From contig VHAW01000102.1 of the NCBI GenBank assembly GCA_016872225.1, forward strand, positions 1 to 5,969: 5,969 nucleotides of DNA, given 5' to 3'. Under the pieces are notes generated by a model. It was not told where the DNA came from, ran no database searches, and saw only the letters and a program-made list of their open reading frames with translations. A program made the position numbers and the translations under genes. Below, one piece after another: positions 1-5,602 of this stretch; within the stretch, counting starts at the first letter, position 1, and each line of letters starts with the position of its first letter. The DNA comes from Sphingomonadales bacterium (GTDB lineage: Bacteria; Bacteroidota; Bacteroidia; UBA7662).

Positions 1-221
1 GTAGTGATGGAAAGACCAAAAAGAGGATACTTAGCTGCATCTTTTCCGAAAAAATCTATTTTCAAGAAAACGGAGATGCAGCTATTTCGTATCACCAACC
101 AATAGTGGTTTTAATGAACGCCAGTAAAGTTTTGGAGGGGTCCGAAAACAAAAAAGAGGTCATTCCTGACCTCTTGTTCAATATGGCTCCCCGGGTTGGG
201 CTCGAACCAACGACCCCCTGA
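1..221 (+). CDS. C-terminal end of a probable serine recombinase (5' part outside window)
   Basis: The frame read from base 3 is open from the window edge to a TGA at 219-221, giving 72 visible codons and no start in view. The tail begins SDGKTKKRILSCIFSEKIYF, where the KKRIL..IFSEK stretch resembles, from memory, the segment following the zinc-ribbon region in Bacteroidota large serine recombinases (typically K-R-x-I-L-x-x-I-F-P/S-E-K). It ends APRVGLEPTTP, a peptide that results from reading the back of a tRNA T-arm and acceptor stem. Such recombinases would catalyse excision and integration or inversion of a DNA element, but the catalytic serine domain is not in this window. The region is AT-rich (about 39% GC) compared with the genes to the right, which fits acquired DNA. 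It overlaps the tRNA gene by 38 bases on the opposite strand. Alternatively it is a decayed fragment, or another reading frame of non-coding DNA; a second, shorter open frame ends at 105 but resembles nothing I recognise. Confidence 0.58.
   Translation, partial: SDGKTKKRILSCIFSEKIYFQENGDAAISYHQPIVVLMNASKVLEGSENKKEVIPDLLFNMAPRVGLEPTTP
32..84. repeat. 11-bp perfect inverted repeat within recombinase tail
   Basis: TAGCTGCATCT at 32-42 is the exact reverse complement of 74-84, separated by 31 AT-rich bases that contain a smaller TTTT/AAAA stem (59-62 with 67-70). It lies inside the presumed recombinase coding sequence, so it may be fortuitous, a recombination-site remnant, or a transcript hairpin. 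No T-run follows on either strand that would make it a convincing terminator. Confidence 0.5.
145..175 (-). terminator. intrinsic terminator of tRNA-Asn
   Basis: On the minus strand a perfect 9-bp stem (AAGAGGTCA with TGACCTCTT, bases 154-162 and 167-175) closes a GGAA tetraloop of the GNRA type. It is followed directly by the T-rich run TTTTTTGTTTT, which includes the last two stem bases. It begins nine bases after the tRNA CCA end, the expected place for termination of a tRNA transcript. The same bases encode part of the recombinase tail on the plus strand, where the hairpin is not followed by a T-run. Confidence 0.85.
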
Positions 222-260
222 TTAACAGTCAAGTGCTCTAACCAACTGAGCTACCGAGGA
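184..260 (-). tRNA. tRNA-Asn (anticodon GUU), CCA encoded
   Basis: The minus strand folds into a complete cloverleaf. The acceptor stem is TCCTCGG/CCGGGGA with one G-U pair. The D arm is GCTC-AGTTGGTTA-GAGC. The anticodon arm is CTTGA-CTGTTAA-TCAGG with GTT as anticodon (224-226), followed by a five-base variable loop GGGTC and the T arm GTTGG-TTCGAGC-CCAAC. The discriminator is G (187) and CCA follows at 184-186, giving a 74-base body plus CCA. The loop has U36, A37 and A38, as expected for a tRNA carrying t6A at position 37. It decodes AAU/AAC. The 3' half overlaps the end of the convergent recombinase frame, and the gene appears to have been kept intact at the junction. Confidence 0.97.
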
Positions 261-261
261 A

Positions 262-295
262 TTTTGGGGGCCAGCCCTGAACATTTGCCCCAAAA
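262..295. repeat. inverted repeat TTTTGGGG / CCCCAAAA in tRNA leader
   Basis: Bases 262-269 and 288-295 are perfect 8-bp inverted repeats with an 18-base loop, lying between the tRNA-Asn 5' end and its predicted promoter. If transcription starts near 297, almost the whole 5' leader would fold into this hairpin, ending one base before the mature tRNA. It could influence RNase P processing or be an attachment-related palindrome; both are inferences. Confidence 0.5.
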
Positions 296-303
296 GGAGT
301 GTA

Positions 304-332
304 ATGATAGCATTTAAGCGCTAAAGTTCCAA
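304..332 (-). promoter_or_regulatory. predicted promoter of tRNA-Asn
   Basis: On the minus strand TTGGAA (332-327) is followed by a 17-base spacer and TATCAT (309-304), close to the TTGACA/TATAAT pattern with ideal spacing. The second box extends to TATCATTA, which partly fits the Bacteroidota TAnnTTTG element. Transcription would start near 297, giving a leader of about 37 bases before the tRNA. Confidence 0.45.
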
Positions 333-378
333 TATTTACGCTCCGATCTTAGTTTCTCTAAGGCCCCCATCTCCTCCC

Positions 379-1308
379 ATGGCACAACAACTTCCTTTGG
401 TAATTGTCGGAACCGTCGCTTTTGACAGCATTGAAACCCCTTTCGGCAAGGTCGACCGGGTCATTGGGGGAGCAGGAACCTACGGGGCTTTGGCGGCCAG
501 CAATTTTACGGAAGGCATAGGACTGGTTTCGGTGATTGGGGATGATTTTCCGGAGGAATCGCTGGCCATGATGCGGTCCAGGGGGATTGACACGGAGGGA
601 ATCCAACGGATAGCCGGTCAGGAATCCTTCTTTTGGGCCGGGAAATACCACCTGGACATGAACGGCCGCGATACCCTCGAAACCAGGCTCAATGTCCTGG
701 CGGATTTTGATCCGGTCCTGCCCCAAGCCTATCGTAGACCCCGCCTCCTGATGCTCGGCAACCTCACGCCTTCGGTCCAAACCAGGGTCTTGGACCAAAT
801 CGAAACCCGACCCGAATTGATTGCGATGGACACCATGAATTTCTGGATGGATATCGCTTGGGATGCCTTGTTGGAAACCATCACCAGGGTGGATCTGCTC
901 ACCATCAACGACGAGGAGGCCCGACAACTTTCCGGCGAACGATCCTTGCTCAAAGCAGCTCGCAAAATTGCCACCATGGGTCCGCGTTACCTCATCATCA
1001 AGAAGGGGGAACACGGGGCTCTATTCTTCGGGGACGGAGAAATCTTCTTCGCCCCAGCTCTACCTCTGGAAGAAGTCTGCGACCCTACGGGAGCCGGCGA
1101 TAGTTTTGCGGGCGGCTTGATGGGGTACTTAGCCTCTCAACCGCAAATCACCATAAAGCATATCAAACAAGGGATCCTTTGCGGGTCGGCCTTAGCTTCA
1201 TGCACCGTAGAGGCCTTTGGAACCAGCAGCCTCGAAGCCGTGACCAAGAAGGTCCTCCAAGACCGTCTTCTGGTCTTTGATCGCCTCACCCGCATCAACT
1301 TGGTTTAA
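379..1308 (+). CDS. PfkB/ribokinase-family sugar kinase
   Basis: This 309-residue cytoplasmic protein has the normal length of PfkB-family kinases, which transfer the ATP gamma-phosphate to a hydroxymethyl group of a sugar or nucleoside. A glycine pair in IGGAGTYGALAA (residues 29-40) marks the N-terminal substrate-binding signature. NDEEA (177-181) precedes the nucleotide-binding part, and KKGEHG (208-213) is the conserved K-G-x-x-G strand. The C-terminal signature DPTGAGDSFAGG (235-246) holds the anion hole and catalytic Asp241. The sequence resembles the ribokinase-like group C kinases common in Bacteroidota, whose substrate I cannot name; ribokinase, adenosine kinase or fructokinase cannot be distinguished by eye. 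The ATG at 379 has no Shine-Dalgarno (CTCCTCCC precedes it), usual for this phylum. The gene is divergent from tRNA-Asn and its TAA directly abuts the asd stop codon. No clear promoter of its own was found in 261-378. Confidence 0.9.
   Translation: MAQQLPLVIVGTVAFDSIETPFGKVDRVIGGAGTYGALAASNFTEGIGLVSVIGDDFPEESLAMMRSRGIDTEGIQRIAGQESFFWAGKYHLDMNGRDTLETRLNVLADFDPVLPQAYRRPRLLMLGNLTPSVQTRVLDQIETRPELIAMDTMNFWMDIAWDALLETITRVDLLTINDEEARQLSGERSLLKAARKIATMGPRYLIIKKGEHGALFFGDGEIFFAPALPLEEVCDPTGAGDSFAGGLMGYLASQPQITIKHIKQGILCGSALASCTVEAFGTSSLEAVTKKVLQDRLLVFDRLTRINLV
1259..1277 (-). terminator. weak stem-loop near 3' end of pfkB-type gene, possible asd terminator
   Basis: AAGACC (1259-1264) pairs with GGTCTT (1272-1277) around a 7-base loop, 32 bases downstream of the asd stop on the minus strand. 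There is only a TT before GGAGG, so intrinsic termination would be weak. With no spacer between the two convergent genes, any terminator must lie inside the neighbour, which is the only reason to list it. Confidence 0.2.
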
Positions 1309-2325
1309 TTACTCCTGCATCAACCCTTGAGCGATGAGGGTTTCGGCAATTTGAATGGCATTGGTGGCGGCACCCTTACGAAGATTATCAGCCACCACCC
1401 ACATGTTCAGGCACTTAGGCCTTGTAAAATCTTCACGGACCCGACCCACAAAAACCTCGTCTCTATCCTGGGTAAGCAGGGGCATAGGGTATTCGTTTTG
1501 AGAAGGCTGATCGTAAAGAATAACACCTGGACTTTGTTGTAACAATTCCAGAACTCGACCAAAATTCAGGTCTTTTTCAAATTCCACATTCACCGCTTCG
1601 CTGTGCCCACCCATCACCGGAACGCGAACTGTTGTTGCGCAAAGGGCAATGCCTTCATCCTCCATGATTTTGCGGGTTTCGTAGGTCATTTTCATTTCTT
1701 CTTTGGTGTATCCGTTATCCAAAAAAGCATCAATATGCGGCAAGCAATTGAGATCGATGCGGTGCGGATAAGCCATGGGGCCATCGTCGATACCGGCTCT
1801 TTCGTTCATTAATTGTGTTACGGCTTTAACGCCAGTTCCGGTCACACTTTGGTAGGTGCTGACCACGATGCGCTTGATCCGGTATTCACGGTGAAGCAGG
1901 TTGAGCGCCACCACCATTTGAATGGTTGAACAATTGGGGTTGGCCACAATCAAAGAGGGCCCTTGCAAAGCGTGGGGATTCACTTCAGGCACCACCAAAG
2001 GGACCGAAGGATCCATGCGCCACGCCGAGGAATTGTCAATCACCCGTATTCCGGCTTCAGCAAAACGAGGTGCCCATTCCAAGGAGACCGAACCACCGGC
2101 CGAGAACAAGGCCAAATCCGCCCCGAGTTCGATGGCGGCTTGCGGGGATACGATGGTCCAATCACGATCTCGCCAACGAAGCACCTTGCCCACCGAGGCT
2201 GGGGAGGCCACCGGAATCAAAGTATCCACCGGGAAATGACGTTCTTGGAGAACGCGTAACATGGTAGAGCCAACCAAGCCCGATGCACCGACAACGGCTA
2301 CACGATAGGATTTGGGGTTTGTCAT
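1309..2325 (-). CDS. asd: aspartate-semialdehyde dehydrogenase
   Basis: The enzyme reduces L-aspartyl 4-phosphate to aspartate 4-semialdehyde, the branch point to diaminopimelate/lysine, threonine and methionine. At 338 residues it has the family length. The N-terminal Rossmann glycine motif is GASGLVG (13-19). The active-site loop NPNCSTIQM (129-137) carries catalytic Cys132. The dimerisation/catalytic domain has TYQSVTGTG (157-165) and the acid-base His241 in VMGGHSEAV. The C-terminal NLRKGAATNAIQIAE (314-328) is also characteristic. ATG at 2325 puts the Rossmann strand at residue 7, as expected. Oddly, the usual [R/K]-S-x-G-K motif reads P-A-S-V-G-K, with Ala43 where the NADP-2'-phosphate-binding Arg/Lys is expected, and Val80 replaces a usual Thr in SAGGSxS, so cofactor preference may be altered. 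The gene is divergent from the lamin-tail gene (84-base gap) and its TAA touches the stop of the convergent kinase. Confidence 0.97.
   Translation of the reverse strand: MTNPKSYRVAVVGASGLVGSTMLRVLQERHFPVDTLIPVASPASVGKVLRWRDRDWTIVSPQAAIELGADLALFSAGGSVSLEWAPRFAEAGIRVIDNSSAWRMDPSVPLVVPEVNPHALQGPSLIVANPNCSTIQMVVALNLLHREYRIKRIVVSTYQSVTGTGVKAVTQLMNERAGIDDGPMAYPHRIDLNCLPHIDAFLDNGYTKEEMKMTYETRKIMEDEGIALCATTVRVPVMGGHSEAVNVEFEKDLNFGRVLELLQQSPGVILYDQPSQNEYPMPLLTQDRDEVFVGRVREDFTRPKCLNMWVVADNLRKGAATNAIQIAETLIAQGLMQE
1322..1342 (+). terminator. weak stem-loop inside asd 3' end, possible kinase-gene terminator
   Basis: AACCCT (1322-1327) pairs with AGGGTT (1337-1342), with two additional wobble pairs inside, 13 bases after the kinase stop codon. 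Only a short T-run (TTT) ends the stem. The position is right for termination of the plus-strand transcript, but the hairpin also encodes the asd C-terminus, so it may be incidental. Confidence 0.28.
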
Positions 2326-2352
2326 GGGAAATCTGCGATGGAATTGCGGTCA

Positions 2353-2379
2353 CAAAAATGCTAAAACAATCGCCTCAAA
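2353..2379 (-). promoter_or_regulatory. possible asd promoter (Bacteroidota type)
   Basis: On the minus strand TTTG (2379-2376) lies 15 bases before CATTTTTG (2360-2353), a one-mismatch match to TAnnTTTG. The spacing is shorter than usual for this promoter class. A start near 2346 would give a leader of about 20 bases before the asd ATG. No equally good plus-strand site for the lamin-tail gene was seen in 2326-2409. Confidence 0.28.
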
Positions 2380-2409
2380 AGTCTCAACGCCGAGAGCTTT
2401 TTTGGGGTC

Positions 2410-5220
2410 ATGAACGAGACCGTCCACAACGTAGCCAGAATCTTCAGCCCGATGCCTTGCCTGCCGGTGGTGGTTTGGGCCGTATTGGCCTGGAGCATTC
2501 CATCGCAAGGGCAATTCTACGAAGACTTTGCGGACAGCAACTTCACAGTCAACCCCGCTTGGGTGGGCGAGACTGGGAAATTCATCGTCAACAGTCGCCG
2601 TGAACTCCAACTGAACGCCCCTGCGGTCAGCGGGTCGGCCTTGCTTCGCACCCCTTCGGTAGCGGTGCATCAAGGCTGTTGGGAATTTCATGGGAGCATG
2701 GCCTTCAATCCGTCCTCGGTGAACCTGCTGGACCTGTACTTGATGGCCACCGATACCGCACCGAACCTAAGCGGCCAAGGGTATTTGGTAAGGTTAGGTG
2801 GCACCAACGATAACATCGAATTTCATAGGAGTCAGAACGGCAGCACCACGCGTTTAGGTTCGTGGGGAAACGGATGGTTGAACAAGGAGATCAATAATTT
2901 TGCAATCAAGGTGGAGCGTTATGCCGATGGGATTTGGTATTGCTATGCGGATACCAATGCTTCCGGCGCAGGACCAGCATCCTGGATTTGGCTAGGTTCC
3001 GTAACCGACAACACCATCACACGATCTTCCTATGTAGTCTTGAGGCCCGTATACACCTCCACACGCTCCAAATTATTTTCCTTCCGAAAAATATCGGTGA
3101 TCGGCACCATCATGCCGGATTCAGTGGCGCCGTATGTCCTGAATTATCAATTTGTTACGGAAAGCAAACTCAGCATCCTTTTCAGCGAACCCATAGACAC
3201 CCTCCATGCTGCCCTTGCCTTGGTGATGCAACATCCGGCCGGGTTGACTTGCACAAGGCATCGATGGAGGAATGATACAATGCTGGACATTGATTATTCC
3301 GGTCCCTTTCCTTTGGAACAAAGGCTTGCCCTTGGCCTTCGCGGGCTTCAAGACCATTCAGGTCTTCCGTTGGACACCATCCTTGAGGTGCTGCGCAACC
3401 AATACCGAGCGGGTAGGGTTCGCATTAGCGAATTCATGAGCGATCCGGATCCTCCTATGAAACCGACCCCTGACGGCCTTCCACTCAGCGAGTTTGTGGA
3501 AATCCACAATCCGGATTCCTTGCCTTTGCAGCTCCAAGGTTGCAGTCTGGGGGATGCCTCCACCATCGCGGCCATTCCCCCTTCTGCCCTACCGCCGCAA
3601 GCTTATGCCTTATTGGTCCCATTCGATCAAAAGGACCTTTGGCAACAATGGTCTGCCTTGCAAACCCCCTTCATTCCGCGCAACATCATCGGGGTACAAC
3701 CCTGGCCTTCGCTGAACAACGACGAGGACCTCATCCGCATCCTTGGACCGGGCGGGAATACCTTAGATTCCCTCACCTACCAAATTACATGGTGGAGAAC
3801 CCCGCAACAAAAGCAAGGTGGCTGGTCCATGACCAAACAAAACCTCCTCTGCCCTTGCCAAGATTCCCTAAATTGGATGCCCTCGACACATCCCCTGGGT
3901 GGTGATCCCGGGACAGGGTCCCCACATGACGACTCGGCAGCAGGATGCCGCAACCTTGGGTCGGTCATGGCAAGTCAGATTCTGGTGGACCCTAACAACG
4001 GGGTTCGCATTCAATTCGCAACCCCCGTAAGGCCTACCCTGGCAACATTTTTGGTCCTGCTCATAGACGGAGATTCCCTTCCCATCCAGGTCAATCTAGC
4101 GGATAGCCAGCGCCTCCTCAGTGAATGGCTTGTGATGACCGGATTGGCCTGGTCGCTCAAGCCGGGTCAGGTTTATACAATGTTATGCGAAGGATGGGAA
4201 TCCTGCAACGGGGCTTTAACGCCTAAGCAATTCCTGCCCGTGGGCCTGGGCATCGCGGCAGACAGTGCTCAAGTGGTCATCTCGGAAATCTATCCCCGGC
4301 CTCTGCACACCGATTACCCCTGGGTTGAATGCTGCAACCTATCCGGACAGGTCTTAGATCGCAGCAGGGTATGGCTATTCCGAACCGGACCCGAAGGCGA
4401 AGTTTTGGAGGGCAACGCTTTGGGCCAGGATCAAGAGCCCTGGTTCCCCGGGCAATGCCTACTGCTAAGCCGAAACCGAGATTTTGTGAAACTCGAAGGG
4501 CTCACACCCTGCACGGGAAGGTATTGGGTAAACAAGGATTCCGGGGCGCATTCCTTCGATACCTTGGCCCTACCTGCCCCTTGCCTAAGCCTGCCTGCCC
4601 TGCCCAAAACAGCTGCATTTCTATCTCTGCAGGATCATCAAAGCCGCACCCTGGACCGGGTGGCCTACCATGACTCTTGTCTTCATCCGTGGGCAGGAAA
4701 TCTCGAAGGTCGATCCCTGCAACGTTGGGCCTACGATCGACCCTATACCGGAAATCGTATACCGCCAACTCGTTGGATAAGTTCCTCATCCCAACAACGC
4801 GCTACCCCAGGCTGCTTCACCGCAGTTTCAAACCCTGTTTCTGGCAACCCTTTTCCTTCGTCCAAACGTCGTCGAGATATCCCTGTTGCCTTAACCTTGT
4901 CCAACCAAGTCATCGTTCCGAATGCCTTGGTTTGGATTCGGATAGGCCTTCAATTCCAAGACCAAAGCATGAGCCGGCAAGCAAGGGTGAATCTTCGCAT
5001 CATGGACCTGTTCGGACGTACCATAACACATTTATGCCAAGATGAATGGGCAGATGAAAACAGCGCCTGGTCCTGGGATGGAAGAATGGGGCAGGCTTCC
5101 AACAGGCTGCAGGGGATGATGGTTCCGGACGGTGCCTACCCAGTTTATTTGGAATGGCAAAATGCAGAGGGCCAGACCGGATGGGACCTGACAGAGATTT
5201 ATGTCCTACGAACCGACTAA
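2410..5220 (+). CDS. secreted multidomain lamin-tail (LTD) protein, probable type IX secretion substrate
   Basis: This is a 936-residue predicted extracytoplasmic protein of unknown function. A hydrophobic segment at about 18-30 followed by PSQGQ suggests a signal peptide cleaved after Gly34. A LamG/concanavalin-like domain spans about 36-232. A bacterial Ig-like (Big_5 type) domain spans about 237-330, with a typical LSILFSEPID strand. A first lamin-tail domain lies at about 337-503 (VRISEFMSDPDP, SEFVEIHNPDS, then NWMPSTHPLGGDPG). A second, diverged Ig-like region follows at about 518-612, and a second lamin-tail domain at about 620-803 (VVISEIYPRP, WVECCNLSG, ATPGCF). The last 100 residues (LRIMDLFGR, WSWDG, VPDGAYPVYLEW) resemble FlgD-like/CHU_C domains used for type IX export and surface attachment. 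Lamin-tail domains often mediate binding or structural roles on surfaces. It has 18 cysteines, unusual for a secreted Bacteroidota protein. An alternative ATG at 2452 would remove Arg10, the only basic residue ahead of the hydrophobic core, so 2410 is preferred. There is no Shine-Dalgarno. Confidence 0.88.
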   Translation: MNETVHNVARIFSPMPCLPVVVWAVLAWSIPSQGQFYEDFADSNFTVNPAWVGETGKFIVNSRRELQLNAPAVSGSALLRTPSVAVHQGCWEFHGSMAFNPSSVNLLDLYLMATDTAPNLSGQGYLVRLGGTNDNIEFHRSQNGSTTRLGSWGNGWLNKEINNFAIKVERYADGIWYCYADTNASGAGPASWIWLGSVTDNTITRSSYVVLRPVYTSTRSKLFSFRKISVIGTIMPDSVAPYVLNYQFVTESKLSILFSEPIDTLHAALALVMQHPAGLTCTRHRWRNDTMLDIDYSGPFPLEQRLALGLRGLQDHSGLPLDTILEVLRNQYRAGRVRISEFMSDPDPPMKPTPDGLPLSEFVEIHNPDSLPLQLQGCSLGDASTIAAIPPSALPPQAYALLVPFDQKDLWQQWSALQTPFIPRNIIGVQPWPSLNNDEDLIRILGPGGNTLDSLTYQITWWRTPQQKQGGWSMTKQNLLCPCQDSLNWMPSTHPLGGDPGTGSPHDDSAAGCRNLGSVMASQILVDPNNGVRIQFATPVRPTLATFLVLLIDGDSLPIQVNLADSQRLLSEWLVMTGLAWSLKPGQVYTMLCEGWESCNGALTPKQFLPVGLGIAADSAQVVISEIYPRPLHTDYPWVECCNLSGQVLDRSRVWLFRTGPEGEVLEGNALGQDQEPWFPGQCLLLSRNRDFVKLEGLTPCTGRYWVNKDSGAHSFDTLALPAPCLSLPALPKTAAFLSLQDHQSRTLDRVAYHDSCLHPWAGNLEGRSLQRWAYDRPYTGNRIPPTRWISSSSQQRATPGCFTAVSNPVSGNPFPSSKRRRDIPVALTLSNQVIVPNALVWIRIGLQFQDQSMSRQARVNLRIMDLFGRTITHLCQDEWADENSAWSWDGRMGQASNRLQGMMVPDGAYPVYLEWQNAEGQTGWDLTEIYVLRTD

Positions 5221-5221
5221 A

Positions 5222-5262
5222 CCGACAAGGACATCTAAAGGCCTATTTGGAAGTCTTGTCGG
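5222..5262. terminator. stem-loop at convergent gene ends, weak bidirectional terminator
   Basis: CCGACAAG (5222-5229) pairs perfectly with CTTGTCGG (5255-5262), beginning just after the lamin-tail stop codon and reaching into the last codons of the ArsR gene. The loop of 25 bases contains the palindrome AGGCCT. Only a TTT follows on the minus strand and no T-run on the plus strand. AACCGAC is also directly repeated at 5211-5217 and 5220-5226, allowing alternative pairing. Confidence 0.4.
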
Positions 5263-5551
5263 AGGTAAGCGAATGGATCGCCAGCAGAAGCTGTTGCAAA
5301 AGTTCTTGGTTTAGGGTGTAGATCACTTGCTTACCCTCTTTGTGGGAGATCACCAAACGGCTCTTCCTCAAAACCGCCAATTGCTGCGAGGCCACCGATT
5401 GACTAATTCGTAATTTGAAATAAATCTGGGTGACGGTCAAGGATTCGTTTTGCTCCAGGAGCCGAATAATCCCCAATCGCAGGGGATGATGAAGGGCATG
5501 GCATAGTTCGTATGCCGCATTGAAATTAACCTCCTGAAGTTGCTTGTACAT
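5243..5551 (-). CDS. ArsR-family winged-helix transcriptional regulator
   Basis: This 102-residue protein has the size and fold pattern of dimeric ArsR/SmtB-type repressors. ALHHPLRLGIIRLL (19-32) is the hallmark helix. The helix-turn-helix covers about 38-63, with recognition helix SQSVASQQLAVLRKS (50-64), and the wing is LVISHKEGKQVIYTL (66-80). The C-terminal helix (82-95) would dimerise. There is a single cysteine (Cys17), no ELCVCDL-type motif, and no D-x-H/H-x-x-E pattern in the last helix. It therefore probably does not sense metals through the classical sites; the inducer and targets are unknown. The ATG at 5551 lacks a Shine-Dalgarno. It lies 51 bases downstream of tsaB on the same strand, with its own candidate promoter, and its end converges with the lamin-tail gene at a distance of 22 bases. 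Confidence 0.9.
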   Translation of the reverse strand: MYKQLQEVNFNAAYELCHALHHPLRLGIIRLLEQNESLTVTQIYFKLRISQSVASQQLAVLRKSRLVISHKEGKQVIYTLNQELLQQLLLAIHSLTSDKTSK

Positions 5552-5569
5552 CGATCAAACTGGTAAGTG

Positions 5570-5600
5570 CGAAGTTACATTTCATTTCGAAAAATCGCAA
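5570..5600 (-). promoter_or_regulatory. possible ArsR-gene promoter with palindromic spacer
   Basis: On the minus strand TTG (5600-5598) is followed after 20 bases by TAACTTCG (5577-5570), one mismatch from TAnnTTTG. The start codon is only 18 bases further on, so the leader would be very short. The spacer contains the palindrome TTTCGAAA (5585-5592), a possible autoregulatory operator because ArsR-type proteins often bind between or beside promoter boxes. The assignment is inferred from pattern only. Confidence 0.35.
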
Positions 5601-5602
5601 CG

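Noticed and set aside
7..105. Short plus-strand open frame (ATG at 7, TAG at 103, 32 residues, basic)
   Set aside because: It overlaps the longer open frame that carries recombinase-like sequence, has no recognisable content, and would end in the AT-rich region without supporting signals.
97..110. AACCA-ATAG-TGGTT hairpin followed by TT as a terminator
   Set aside because: The stem is only 5 bp with a very short T-run and lies inside the open recombinase frame.
317..322. AGCGCT palindrome upstream of the kinase gene as an operator
   Set aside because: Only six bases are symmetric and flanking symmetry breaks immediately; it falls in the spacer of the predicted tRNA promoter but is too short to support a call.
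358..1014. Long minus-strand open frame opposite the sugar kinase
   Set aside because: It lies entirely against the kinase, has no recognisable domain and low-complexity composition typical of an antisense frame in GC-rich coding DNA.
1922..2267. Three overlapping plus-strand open frames opposite asd
   Set aside because: All are antisense to a well-supported enzyme gene, compete with each other, and encode sequences without family features.
2350..2691. Minus-strand frame covering the asd/lamin-tail gap
   Set aside because: It would overlap the signal-peptide region of the lamin-tail gene and resembles no protein; the gap is better explained as a divergent promoter region.
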